NCBI GenBank assembly: GCA_026686845.1
Contig: JAIVEN010000015.1
Span: 2,805,001-2,869,000 of the forward strand
Source: Adenanthera pavonina
Taxonomy: Eukaryota > Streptophyta > Magnoliopsida > Fabales > Fabaceae
DNA length: 64,000 nt
Reading direction: 5' to 3'
Shown one piece after another: positions 49,660 to 62,600 of this stretch. The translations under genes and the position numbers were made by a program. The notes under the pieces are model-generated. The model saw nothing but the letters and a program-made list of their open reading frames with translations, was not told the origin of the DNA and made no database searches. Positions within the stretch are counted from its first letter, which is position 1, and the number at the start of each line of letters is the position of its first letter.

Positions 49660-52600
49660 CAAAAAAAATCCCATGGATCTCGATCAAATTCAAATCCAGA
49701 ATGAGTGCAACCCCCTACGTATGGGTATTTACACTTTGGGATGATGACTCGACGCTGGTTTGGTTTTCAGTTGGTTAACATATAATTGATTTTGTAACGT
49801 AGTTATAATAAAAAATAATTTGTAAATAACGTGTTTCTGTTTGGATAATTTATTTAAAAATTGGTTTTGATAAAACTCATAATTTTTCTCTAAATTTAAC
49901 TTAAATTTTATCCTATGATTAATTTAATTTACTTGGATTAAAATTTAATTTACATTTATTTAATTGAGAACATAATATATCTTATATAACTTTTTTTATA
50001 GATTATGATATATGAAAATTAAAATTTTGAAAGAATATTTTGACCAATAGATAAGAGAAATTTTATGAAAATTTTATTTTTCTAATTTTTTTATTTTTTC
50101 TCATTTTTATTGGTCTATTTCTATTTGACTTTAAAATAAATACAGACAAGAAAGGAGAAGGAGAACGGAAAAACAAATCCACTGTTACTTATGCTTGAAC
50201 CACATTTTGACTAGAAAATGATTATTCAACAGAAAATGAAAAAATTATCAAATATCATATAAAATAAATTAAATCAAATTTTGGGTCTGGTTTTAATAGT
50301 GAAACTAACCGACTTTGGTCTCTTAACCCAACAAGACGTGGTAATTTGAAGAGTGTTAGCTGTTTCAACTCTGGAAGCACAATCTTCTTCGCATCACTTT
50401 TACCACCAAACACTTCTTCCAACTCAGCACAATTTGATATCTGCAAAAAACCTGTAGCTGTGGAAGCTCTCTACCTGTTGTTGAGGGAAACATTCTTTTC
50501 ATCTTGTTGCAACTCTCTACCTTTAATTCTCTTAGCTTTGGGAAGCCTCCTGACCCTGCTGTATTGAATACATTCTGTTCTTCTCCCCTGTCTTCCTCAA
50601 TAACTTGCTCCATTTCCTCGCAATCACTTAGTGTCAAGAAAGCGAACTCTGGTAGGCTCTCGTGGATGACATCCATAGGCAAAAAAAACTTCAAATGTCC
50701 ACATCGTCTCACTGTTAAAGTCTGAAGATATTGGAGGCTCAACATTTTCCTGGGAATATGATAACTGACCCATAGCTCATGTTCAGATCCCAACCTCACT
50801 ATTTGTGAGTCCATCATCACTTGGTGTTTGTCATCTCCACCGACACTAACTGATCCATCAATTTGGAAAATGTCTATCACTCCATAACTATCCAGCTCCT
50901 GTGACCATATATATGTTAATGGTAGAGCTGGATCTTCATTGCTACTCAATGGGCCGCCGTTCATGACCACCACAATCCGTACTCCCTATATACAAAGAGA
51001 GAAAAGAAGAAATAACAGTGAGAGAAATAAATTTATTAGTTGAGATGCAAACATAGAAGTAATCAATACCCTTGTTCTCCAGTAACGAGCTGCCTCTGAA
51101 ATTACAGCAAATTTAGGACAGTCATGAATTTGGACCTCGAGAAGTTCCGTAACAACAAGGTTAAACCCTTGACAGATGTCAACGAAGCTTGTCAATTTTT
51201 CAAGTGTTATCTCTCTCAAGTTTGGGACTAAAATTTCCTTTTCATTGTGAGAGATGTCTTCATTTGTACTTCCAAAAACTTCCTTTAGATCGGATGCCTC
51301 AGATATGGATAGAGTCTTTAATTGTGGAAAACATCTAGCCATCCTCACAGAAAATACAGCTTTTAGCTTGGTGCATCTCTTCACCTTTAACGTACCAAGT
51401 TTTGGAAAACAATCTTCAACCCTGTATTGGTTCTGATGCTCTTCATTCTTTGCAAAAATCTCCTCCAAATTCTCACAATTATCTATGTCAATTTCAGTCA
51501 AATGCAGCAGACTGCAATGAATGACTGTAGGGAAGACACATTTCAACTTTTCACAGCAAGAAAGTGCTATATATCCAAGATCTTTGAAATTTATCAACTT
51601 GAACTTTGAGGCTCTCAACTGTTGTTGGTTATTTTTGAAGCCGTCCCCTTCAAGAAGGGATATGTTTACTACTCCACAATTAACAATGTCAGGAGATTCT
51701 AGTTCTACATCTGAAATACATGGCAATGCTTCATCACTCCTTTGGCATCCAATTGTCATAATTTCCTGCAGTTGAGCAGTTCCAACATAAAGTAGAACAG
51801 AAAACAAGAGGAAGGGGAAAAAACCAGAGAAATTGAGAAAGAGCTATGAAGCTTATCATTTTCAAGCAAAGGTGTGCGGTTTTACAATTGTTATTTTTGT
51901 TGCCTAATAATATTTTCCCTGATGCTGTATGTCTAACTTGATAAATTCTCCTTTTATGTCTTGTAAAATAACTTAATCGCTTCCAAAAATATCTTGCATC
52001 TAGAAGGTTATGTGCAATAGACTGTTATGCTCAGTATATGTTGGTTTCTTTCGTACATAATTAAAATTTCAGATCTAGAAAAATATAAAATATATTTATT
52101 ATCTTCATTTCCTAATTTAAAATTCGTTAGTGCATGCAACTATGTTAATTCATATTTCAGAAATGATCATGCACCATCCATCAATTAAATATAAGATGAT
52201 CAAGAAAATGCATAAGAGAGCAGATCCATACCAAATTTGTCAATTTGGGACAATTAGGGGAGCTCATCTCCTTCAAGGATGGCCAGCTTGGAGAACAACT
52301 TTCTGAGCAGATATTGACCAGATTTGTGAGATTCTGGAGAGATATTTCTTCCAATTGAGGAAACATTATTTGAATCTTATTCTGATTGGTTGAAACATCA
52401 TCAGCAACATGTTTGCCAAATACATATTCTAATTTGTCACAATCAGAAACTTGGAGAAATCTTAATTTTGGGAATGACAATGCAGAATCTTCAAAAACGA
52501 GAACTTTTTGCTCCCTTGTAGTCCCACGATCTTCCTCTTCATTGAATATTACAATCTTCAACTCATCACAACCTTCAACTATTAGCTTTTCTAACTGCTG

Positions 52601-55380
52601 CATAGGTTTTTGAGCTGAAAGGATTCGAAGTACATATTGAAGCTTGTTACAATCTCTTACCTTCACTTTCTTCAATTTGGGGAACATGAAATCAGAAGCA
52701 TTTGAAGCTTGAAATATTTCGTCCCCTTTATCAGTAGCACTCATCACTATATGCCTCAATTCAGAACATTTTGTTATTTGTATGCGTTCTAGTTGCGATA
52801 GAGATTGGGCAGCCGAAATTGGGAGAAGTGATGTCAACATTGAACAATTGAAGATTTTAAGCTGCTTAAGATTGAACATATTGCACTCCTCAGGAAATAT
52901 GCTGATCAACTTACAGCAATTATATATATATAATTCTTTCAAATAGTGAAAAATGTTAGGTGGAAGATGACCATGACAGACTCTTTTCAAATTATCCATA
53001 TTAGAGAGACTCAACTCAACTAACAATGGGAACGCCAAATTAGCTTAAAAGCAGTAAGCTTAAGTTGGAGTTGAACAAAGAATGGATTCAATCTCTGAAC
53101 AAGAATAAAGATGTAACTTGAACTGGTTCGTGCTTCCTGCAACCAATTCTGGGAAAATACTTTTGCAACCTCCATGAAGGTTCTCCAAATAAACATTTTC
53201 AGCTCTTCGTATCAGATCTTTGACAAATGTACTTATGGTGCAGATATTTACCTCTCCCAAGTATAGAGCCCGGGTACTAGATAAAACGGGAATAGTATAT
53301 TCTTTTTCTTGAAATTTCCCCATTTGTAATATATATCTCTGCAAATTTGGAAATGAAACATCCTCCAACAAACAAGCATGAGAATCTATAATATATTTCC
53401 CGGAGAATGCATAAACTTTATGCACATATAATTCTTCAAGTTGTGAACACCTTCCAATTACTTCATCACAATTTTCAAAAATTATGCAATCTCTCAAATC
53501 TAGCATTTTCATTTTTCTCAATTCTTCTATTCCTTTTGGCAATAAACCAAACCTACTCCCATGCAAATCAAGAATCATAAGTCTTTTTAAGCAAACCACA
53601 AACGACATGTCACCTAACTCACATTTTACCAAACGTAGTGTTTTAAGATTAGTCAACCACTGGGTTGATTGTGGTAATAACACCCCAGAATTAGGCACAC
53701 AATTACCAATTCAAGCCATAATCCTAAGTCGTTGAATGCCTTCAAATGATGCTTGAGACAAATCCAACTGACTATTTGATTTTAGCAGTAGAATCTTAAG
53801 CTTTGGACTCTCTAATTGTTGAGGAAATCGATCATCCGTTTTATCGCACCATGTGGATATTGCAGAACAATTTTTTACGGCCCCATCCAATGCCAAAGAA
53901 TTTATCCCTTTTACATGATCAACCAAGATAGACCAATCCATTTCAGATGATTTCCATACAGCAAAATCACGTACAACATCATGGATTTTGATGTATTCTT
54001 CTCCTTTCCCACAATGCATCAACAGAGAATAATCAAGGAGATTTGTTAAAATTGCATTCACTCTATTCCTTAAATTATCAAATGAATCATCTTCCCCAAA
54101 CAAGCCCAACCCTACTCCGTATAGGAACAAGTCTTCTTTTTCGATCATATAATCTTCTGGAAAAATACTGCACAGTAAGAAAAGGCGTTTTTCTTCTTGG
54201 TTCTTCAAAGCATCATAGCTATATTGAAGACAAGTAAAAGCATCTTTAACACCTTGATCCACTCCAACAGGTTTTGAATGCCTTAGTTTATATAATGCAT
54301 CCTTCCAAATATGAAGAGGCTTTCCTTTCAAAGTTGTTGCCACAGCTTGAAGTGCAATAGGCAGTCCTTTACATTCTGCGGCAATCTCTCGTGCCACTAT
54401 ATTTATTGAAGAATCATCCTCAGTTATGCATGCTTTCTTCTGAAACAAACACCATGCTTCCTCTGTTGATAAGAGATGTAGTGGAACATTCCTCTGACCA
54501 TTCATCAAAGAACAAAGTTGTTGAAGACGTGTAGTTAAAAGGATCTTGCAGCCTTTGAGGTTGCCATCTAGAGGGATACCAAGTCTTCAAGATTCAACAT
54601 TCCCCAAACATCATCCAATATAACAAGAATTCTCACCCCATTTTGCAATCCCAATGATAATCGTTTTGCCCTCCCAGAGACGCTTTCTTCATTTAACGGA
54701 CTCAAACCCATTACGTCAGCAATTTCACCTTAGACCCTTCTAGCGTTGGGAGTTTGGGACAAAACAGTAGATACAACTTTATCAAAGAGTTTCAATTCTT
54801 CGGCTCTTTTGCCCACCTCTTTTGCAAGGGTTGTTTTGCCACACCCTCCCATCCCATATAAGCATATTATGTGGCAGCCATCATCTTTCAAAGCCTCCAT
54901 AAGTTTATCAAAAGCCAACTTAGTGGATTCAAACAATATAACATTTGCCGAAGAGGTAATATTTGTTGGAAGTGAAGCAAGACAAGAAAATCTCTCAAAC
55001 TTGCTGCTGTTGTGGAGTTGAGCCATTCTTTCTATTTTCATTGCCAACTGCTTGCACAAACGATATCTTCTCCAGGTAGGACACAAGTTCCAGAAGCATC
55101 CGTTGGCTCTCACTTCTTTTTCTACATTGTCCACGTCTTGCAGCAAGCTTTGTACTTCTTGCAACCACTGCTCCACAGCATTTTCAATCCTCTCAGTTTT
55201 CTCCTTTGCTTCTGCTGCACGTTGAGACACGTCATCTTTTGTTGATGTCAGCTTCCTCTTTTCTTTCCCAAGCTTTCTGGTCAGTTTGCCGACACAAAAC
55301 AAATAAGATCCCACGCGTATTGCTGGGTCCACCAAACGTTCTGAAACTTTAGCTCCGATGGAGATAATCACCTCTGCCAT
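49660..55380 (-). pseudogene. CC-NB-ARC-LRR copy D, pseudogene with split exon 3
   Basis: Exon 1 (55380..52232), exon 2 (51765..51070) and exon 3 (50985.. about 50303, then about 49746..49660) keep the layout of copy A. Coiled coil, P-loop GMGGCGKTT, GLPIA, CSIFPED and IHDVV are readable. Lesions in exon 1: CAA-to-TAA at 54730-54732 (just after NARRV), a 1-base deletion near 54581, TTA-to-TGA at 53711-53713, and CAA-to-TAA at 53060-53062 and 53045-53047. Exon 2 is open. Exon 3 has a frameshift near 50450 and is interrupted by about 550 bp of foreign DNA, beyond which the ancestral tail (IPKC.YPYV..C) resumes at about 49746. No full receptor can be made. Confidence 0.92.
49750..50303. mobile_element. 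Transposon-like insertion in exon 3 of copy D
   Basis: Comparison with exon 3 of copies B and E places this DNA inside the exon. The left flank ends GATGACTCG and the right flank resumes CGACTTTGGTCTC, with GACT repeated at both edges as a possible short target duplication. Its left part (TGGTTTGGTTTTCAGTTGG and onwards) is similar to 58895-59372. No coding sequence is present. The right end is not well defined. Confidence 0.6.
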
Positions 55381-56053
55381 GTGGACAGGAGATGGGACCT
55401 GCTACAACATAATCACTCGTATTGAGTTAGCAATAATCCAACAAAAGATCTGGTTGAGTATGTGATGAGTAATTATGAAATGACGGAGAATCATCAAAAA
55501 GTGATTAAACAGCCAAAACCTATATTTTATTGATTAGAAAATACACTTAGATGAAGTCGGGAGTGTCCAGATGAAACTAGGTGGGTTTTGTCGAGATCAA
55601 AAGTAAAAATAAAAAATACTTATTTTTTATATAATTATCTATCTAATATTTCTAGTTTATCTGTTTTTTTTTCTTTATCATAATAAGGTAAGGTAGCAGA
55701 TTTTTAAGCTGATTCAATTTTCAGGTAATTATAGTTGGCCAAAACAAAAAATTTAAGGCGTATAGTTAGAGGAAGCCCTTCGAGAAAAAAATTATTATTA
55801 ATTAACTATGTTCATAATTTCATATATATATATATATATAAACTTTTCTTGCATGGAGCTCTATCTTTTGATAAGTTTATCCTAATTTTTTTCCGTTAAT
55901 TAAATCTTCTTTGTGATGTCAAACTTAATAATATTCATTGGCGAAAAAAAAAATCTTAATGATATGCAAGTAATTAGCACACGTATACTATCAGGCAAAC
56001 TTGACATATAGACACAAGGGATATGTTTGTGTGACAGAGAAGCACATATTTTA

Positions 56054-56769
56054 GGGTGTGTTTAGTACGTGAGATGAAAGGGTAAGAATTTTAGTGGAGG
56101 GGAGGGGAAAGGAGGAGAGATGAGATATAAGGAAAATGAGAGAGGAAGGAAGGGAAGAGGATTGAGGTGAGGGGATAGGAGGAATTTTAGTAATTTGTTA
56201 TTTGGTTCAGGAGGAAGGGAAGGTAAGTTAATAATAATTTGATCATTTTATTCTTAAAATTAAAGAAGTTTTCTATTATTTTTACCTTTGAAGATGAGTA
56301 TAAAAAATTTTAGTATTAAATATAAAATTATACTTTAATATTTTATACTCATATTCTATAGTTTTATACTCAATATTAAAAATTTTTATATTCATTTTTT
56401 GGGACATGAGACTTGAATATAATATTTTTTTATATTGAGACATTCAAATAAATATTTTTATGTTTTGAGATTTTTTAATAATTTTTTATATTTCTAAAAA
56501 TATTTTTTATTTAAAAAAAAGGACAGAACCTAGAAAAATTACTATCCCCTCCGCCCCCAATTTCATAGGAGACAGTTTGAGGGAAGGGGAGAGGAGGGGA
56601 GCACCCCTCCCCCTCTAAAATTATCAATCCAAACAGGGGAGGTTGGAAACTACAAATTTAATCCCCTCTAAAATTATCAATCCAAACAGGGGAGGTTGGA
56701 AACTACAAATTTAATCCCCTCTAAAATTATCAATCCCCCTCCCCTCCTAAAACCCCTACTAAATGGGGC
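56054..56769. mobile_element. PIF/Harbinger-like MITE, copy 2, in copy D leader intron
   Basis: TTA flanks both sides (56051-56053 and 56770-56772). The ends are GGGTGTGTTTAGTAC and, from the other side, GCCCCATTTAGTAGG. Subterminal purine-rich tracts resemble those of 24471-24978 in the opposite orientation. It lies between the copy D start codon (55380) and its leader module (57195), so it is intronic if that leader is used. The right part contains a 53-bp tandem duplication. Confidence 0.72.
56617..56736 (+). repeat. 53-bp tandem repeat, 2.3 copies
   Basis: Units 56617-56669 and 56670-56722 are identical, followed by a 14-base partial copy. Identity suggests a recent slip or duplication inside the MITE. 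Confidence 0.9.
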
Positions 56770-57194
56770 TTAAGATAAACGAAGATCCAAAGATAATTCA
56801 AGAAAATAGAGGCAATGCACTCCTAAAATACGAGTCTCTTTAGTAAATTAAAAAATGTAATTACGTACAACAAATAAGAAATAAACCAAAAAAGTTTTGT
56901 AAGAGACATTAAAAATGGTTCAAGAATTAATGGATTATCTCCTTTTTCACAAGCGTTTTGAATGGTCTAGATCGGGGTGTTGTTTCCATGCAGATTTAGT
57001 TTGCTAATGAAGAATTTCTTGTATGTAAACACATTTTCTCATAAAACTTTACTTCATAATCCTACTGGTGAAAGCAGAAGGAAAAATAGTAACCAAAAAA
57101 TAACAATAACAAAAAGGATGAGAGATTTTCTCAGGGAAAATTAAAGAAGAATTTTGAGTTTATGAAGCTGGGAGATTTGAGATTCATAACTTAC

Positions 57195-57345
57195 TGTCTC
57201 TCTCCACTGAGCTGCGGATTCTTCAAGTAAGTTGCAGATCCAGAAATATAATCGTATACCAGTGGAAACAGATCACTTCTTGCTTAATTAAGTTGCAGAT
57301 ATATATTCAAGTTGAAAAGGATTGTTGAACATTATCTTGAGCCAA
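57195..57345 (-). promoter_or_regulatory. 5' leader exon module, copy D
   Basis: The minus strand ends GGAGAGAGACA followed by a consensus donor GTAAGTTATG. It matches the module at 47531-47670. Splicing to GTAGCAG|GTCCC near 55400 would leave an intron of about 1.8 kb. No ATG occurs in its 3' part, so it would be an untranslated leader. Confidence 0.5.
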
Positions 57346-58139
57346 CTACCATGCATGCACATTGTTCACATGTGGAAGTATGCGTGTGGGCATATATCGT
57401 AAAATGCTCATCTGATGTTCACTGAGATTGTCGTATTAAAACGATACATGTGAACTAATTAATTCCAACCACACAAACGTTATCTTTATAGGTTTTTTAC
57501 TTATTTTGTTCTCCCGTGCATTTGCTTTCCATTAATGTTGAAAAAGACGGTTGAACAATCATTTATCTTCTCCAAAAAGACTTCGAAATCATGGCATGGA
57601 TCAATCAAGCATTTCGGCCCCGTTCCCATCTACTCCGATTAAAAAAAATATATCAAAATTAAAAAAATGTAAAAATTATGATGTTATAATTCAGTCTTTT
57701 CTAATTAAATGCTTACTGCTCAATTCTTTAGGGCTTACATTAACCATGTTAATGGTTTATTTATTCATTTATGTACAGTCTCAGAATACTCTTCCAGATT
57801 ATGGAATTCATTTTTATTTTTATTTATTAGGTTTGTTCTTTTCGTAAATTTAAACTTTTTTAGTTTGAAAATACTCAAAATATTTGTATGAAAACATGTG
57901 TGCTGGTATTTCCTTCTAATTTGACATTAAAAAGAAAATATATTTGTCAGACGAGATTTAAAAAGTTTAAGTATAATAGTATCTAAATAAATACGATTTG
58001 GAAAAAAATTTAGGAACTTAATCTTATATATTTTATATGCTTTAACCCATCTAACCAGGATAAGTAAATTTTAACTAATTAACTTTTGTTATTTATATTA
58101 TTAATTTATTTTTAAAAGTAAAATCTTCATGTTTTGGTC
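57346..58139. other. Intergenic, upstream of copy D
   Basis: AT-rich stretch without a supported gene. It presumably includes the promoter of copy D, which I could not define. Confidence 0.45.
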
Positions 58140-58157
58140 TGATTTAATAAAAATATA

Positions 58158-58766
58158 CAACAATAATATTGGTTTTATCCTACTAAGTGGGGTCAGCTAT
58201 ATTGATTATATGATACCAATAGACTCTATCAAATATCATCTCTTCAAATAAATCATTTATTAAGAGGTCACGCCTTATAACTTCTCTTAGTGTCCTTCTT
58301 GATATTTCTCTACTTCTTTTAATAGAACTCCACGTCACTTGATAACTCTTCTTATTAACTCCTCGTGTTCTCTTCTTTGTATATGTACAAACCACCTTAA
58401 ACAATTTTTCACTATTTTTTTCTTGATAAGTGCTACTCTGATTTTCTCCGTATACAATCATTTCGTATCTTATCTATTTTTATATGACAACACCTCTATC
58501 TCAATATTCTCATCTTTACTACTCTCATCTTATGCTCTTACTTCTCTTTCAAAACCCAATATTCATTATCATATAGCATCGCTAGCCTTATAGCAATTTG
58601 ATAAAATTTTCTTTAAACTTAGTAAGTACCTTACGATCACAAATAACTTCTTAAACTTTTCTCCACTTTAACCACCCAGCTTGTATCCTATGTATAAGAT
58701 CCCCATCAATTTCATTATCACTCTGTAAAATTAACTCCAAATACTTGAATTTTGACACTTCTGGAA
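58158..58766 (-). mobile_element. 5'-truncated RTE-type LINE with perfect 18-bp target duplication
   Basis: The flanks carry an identical 18-base repeat, TGATTTAATAAAAATATA (58140-58157 and 58767-58784). Read on the minus strand the insert begins within the reverse-transcriptase C-terminus (VLKFKYLELILQ-like) and ends with RRTLREVIRRDLLINDLFEE and YHIINIADPT, then a stop and a TTATTGTTGT tail. Both the 5' truncation and the tail are usual for RTE elements. It is closely similar to the last 600 bases of the LINE at 17160-20042. Confidence 0.92.
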
Positions 58767-58894
58767 TGATTTAATAAAAATATATTAAATATATAAGTTT
58801 AACTTCCTAGTCTTCTCCTTAAAAATATAAATTGAAATTTAATCAAATTTATTATTTAGTAAAAATTATTTCAATTTTAAAGTTAAAAAGGTCA

Positions 58895-59372
58895 GTGCTC
58901 GTTTGGTTTTCAATTAATCAAAAATGAGTTTTGGTAGACTTGGTTTTGTAACATGATTATGATAAAAATTAATTTTGGACTAACGTATTTATATTTGGAT
59001 GATTTATTTAAAAATTAGTTTTGGTAAAAGTGATTATGTTTGGATGATTTTAAACAAAAGTAGTTATAGTTGTATAATTTTTTTTCAAATTTTAATAGAT
59101 AAATTTTCTTTTTCCAATACCCTATTTAATAAATCATTAAGTGCGTGTATGTTTATATAAAAAGATAGAAGTTCCAAAAAAAATCTGCCACCCATTTTAG
59201 AACGGACAATCAGATGGAGAAGAAAGAGTGAAGCTACTTCTTTGATAACTCATTTTCTAAGCAAAAATGAGCTGGGAACGAGATATTAAAAAATGAGCCA
59301 AATACTAATTTTATCCCATCAAACTCATTTTTAGGCCCAAACACTTTTTAAAACTGGCTCCCAAACAAACAC
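58895..59372. mobile_element. MITE-like element with GTGYTYGTTTGG ends
   Basis: The left end is GTGCTCGTTTGG and the right end, read inwards, is GTGTTTGTTTGG. Flanking trinucleotides are TCA and TTA, so a TWA-like duplication is possible but imperfect. The left half is similar to the insertion in exon 3 of NLR copy D. There is no coding sequence. Confidence 0.55.
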
Positions 59373-59688
59373 TTAAATAATTATTTTAAAAGTTGGAAAA
59401 AGTTAAGAAATATATGATTGAAAAATATTACTAAATAAGTATTTAGGTTAATAAGGAATAATTCATTCTAAAAAAATCAAATAAGGTGATTTAATAGCAT
59501 ATTAACAGAAAAATGATGAAAATGAAATTTTGAAAAGAGAGAAAAAAATTTGTATAACAAATTATTACTTCCGATATGATATATATCAGTGATCAGCTTT
59601 GCCATTCAAGTCCTTAATTCTTCATTCATATAATTATTTTACAAGCACAAGCTTTCAAACAAAAATAAATAAATAAAAGACATATTAA
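59373..59688. other. 3' flank of NLR copy E
   Basis: The last hundred bases resemble the 3' flank of copy A, including GTGATCAGCTTTGCCATTCA (59590-59609). There is no separate gene. Confidence 0.55.
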
Positions 59689-62600
59689 TCAAGTGGCCCC
59701 TTTAGGACAAGAGAGGACTTCAACACTTATATCCCTCATAAAACCCCGAGCTGGGGCACGCAGTACGCTGCGTTTTGCACCTTTTGGGATTTGCACTTCG
59801 TCTCTTGACCCAACAAGACTCGGCAAATCCAAGAGTCTTAGCTCTTTCAAGTTTGGAAGCACATTCTCCTCCCCATCATTACTACAGATGCTGCCTTCAC
59901 TTTTACGGCCAAACAGTTCTTTTAACTCAGCAGCCTTTGATATGAACAAAACCTCTAGCTAGCCGTGGAAGCTCTCTAGCTATTGTTGCTGGAAAGATTC
60001 TTTTGAGTTTGTTGCACCTCTCCACCACTATTTCTCTCAGCTTTGGGAAGCATACTAATACTTTGGTATTGGATGTATTCTGTCGTTCTCCATTAATCTC
60101 TCCTGCAATAACTTGCTCCAGCTCATCACAATCACTTATGGTCAGGAAAGATATATAACTCTAGTAGGCTTTCATTGATGACATCTATAGGCAACAAAGA
60201 TTTCAACTTTCCGCATCGTCTTGCTGTTACAGTGTGAAGATTTTGGAACGTCACCATTTTTCTGGGAATAGGACCCCTCCATGGCTCATGTTCACACCCC
60301 AACCTCACTACTTTTGTGCCCATGAGTTGGTGTTGGTCATCCCCACCAAGACGTACTGATCCATCAATTTGGAAGATGTCTATCACTCCACAACTACCAA
60401 GTTCCTTTGACCATAAATATGTTGATGGTAGGGTTGGATCTTCATTGCTACTCAATGGGCTGCCATTCATGACCACAACAATCCGAACTCCCTAAATCCA
60501 ATGAGAGAAATAAAGACAAACAATGAAAGAGAAATGAATTTAATTGAAATACAAAGATGAAAAATAATCTATATCTTTGTTCTCCAGTAACGAGCTGCTT
60601 CTAAAATGTGAGCAAATTTAAGGCAATCTTGTATTTGGACCCTGTCAGGCTCCTTTGCTAGAAAATAAAACCCTTGGCAGATATCAACGAGCTTTGGCAA
60701 TCTTTCGAGTATTAGTTCCCTCAATTTTGGAACTAAAATTTCCTTATCATTGTTGAAGATGTCTTCATTTGTGCTTCCAAAAATCTCCTTTATTTCTGAA
60801 GCCTCAGATATGGATAGAGTCTCCTATTGCGGAAAACTTGTAGCCATTCTTACAGAAAATACAACTTTTAGCTTGGGCCATCTCTTGACCTTTAGTCTCT
60901 TAAGCTTTGGAAAACACTCTTGAACCCTGGATGAATTTGGGAGCTCTTCATTCTCGGCAAAAATCTTCTCCAAGTCCTCACAACCATTTATGAAAAGATC
61001 ATTCAAATGTGGAAAGCTTATATGAATGAATGCAGGGAAGATACATTTCAACTTTCCACATTGATCCAATTTTATGGATTCAAGATAACTGAGACTTAGA
61101 ACTTGCGTGAAGTTTACACCTCTCCATATGATACTCAGCTGAGGAAGATTTTGTAAATCTACCTCTTTTACTTTCAAGGTTGTTGGTTCATGATGTTCAT
61201 TCCTGCGACCATCTCCTTGAAGATGGAATATGTTGATTACTCCACAATATCTAATGTGAAGCTCTTCATTACTCACTTCACATCCAGCTCTCTCAATTCT
61301 ATTTAGTCCCTATATAAAAGACATGACAAGAGGAAAGAAAAAACAGAACCGTAATTATGATAATCTTCTAAGAACATAAATAATGCCTCTTATTATCCTT
61401 GCTGAAAAATATTTTTATGTGATGCCCCTTTATTTTTCAATAATTTTCATTAATATATCTTGTAAAATTACTAGATGATTTACACAAAAATTAATATATA
61501 TATATATATATCTTTCAACTAGAATTTGTGGAAGACTTCTGGGCTCAAATAATTGTTTTTTATTTTCGTTGCTCGATAATATTTTTATGTGATATTTACT
61601 TATAATTTATAAACAAATTTTCTCCAATAAGAATCCCAAGAAGTAAAATAATAAATGAGAAATATTGAAAATCAATCATTATTAATATTTTAGGGAGCAA
61701 AGCAAAATGCTGAATACGTACATAAGCGGTTCATGGAAAAAAGAGAGAAGCAGAGAGGGAGGGAGGGAAAGTTGTTTTGTGGTGGTGTGTTTTTGTTGTT
61801 TTGGTGCTGTTTTTGGGCCATAAATAAGTATATCAACTTTTTTAACTCTTTCCACTTTATTTCTCTTAAAATTCTCTTCACACTTTAAGACAAATCTGAA
61901 TGGTTGTGTATGACTAATGATGACGGGATAAAATTGCTAAACTGTCTTTTCTATATGTCTTGTGAAATTATCATATTATCCAAAATATCTTTCACCTAGA
62001 ATATTTGTTTGGATTTGTTCATATATGTGTCAAAAATTTTAGATCAGAAAAATAGTGAATAGAATCTTCAACATAATAATATTGCAGTAGTATAAGTTGA
62101 CAAAAACAAATAATCATGCACAAACCAATAATAAAAAATCCATAATAAAATTGAATGAGATAGAGCAGATCCGTACCTTACTTGTCAGTTTGGGATAATG
62201 TAACCACCTTATTATCTTCAGGATGACAAACTTGGATAACAATTTTCTGGGCAGATTTTGACCAGACTTGTGAGATTGTAGAGAATAACCTCTTGTAATT
62301 GGGGAATCACAATTCGGATCCCATTCGGATTGGATGAAAGATCCTCATCAACATGTTGGCCAAATACATACTTCATCTGAGAAACATTTGCAATCTCTAT
62401 CTCCCGTAGTTGCACAAGGCCCCTGAGCATAATAAACTGGGAATATGTATTCCAATTTGTAACGTTCAGATATCTTAATTTTGAGAATGTCAATGGATAA
62501 TTTTCTAAAACACCAACTTTTCGCTATCTTATAGTTGCCCCATCTTCCTGTTCATTAAACAATACAAACTTCAACTCATTACAGCTGTGTATCGTTAGGT

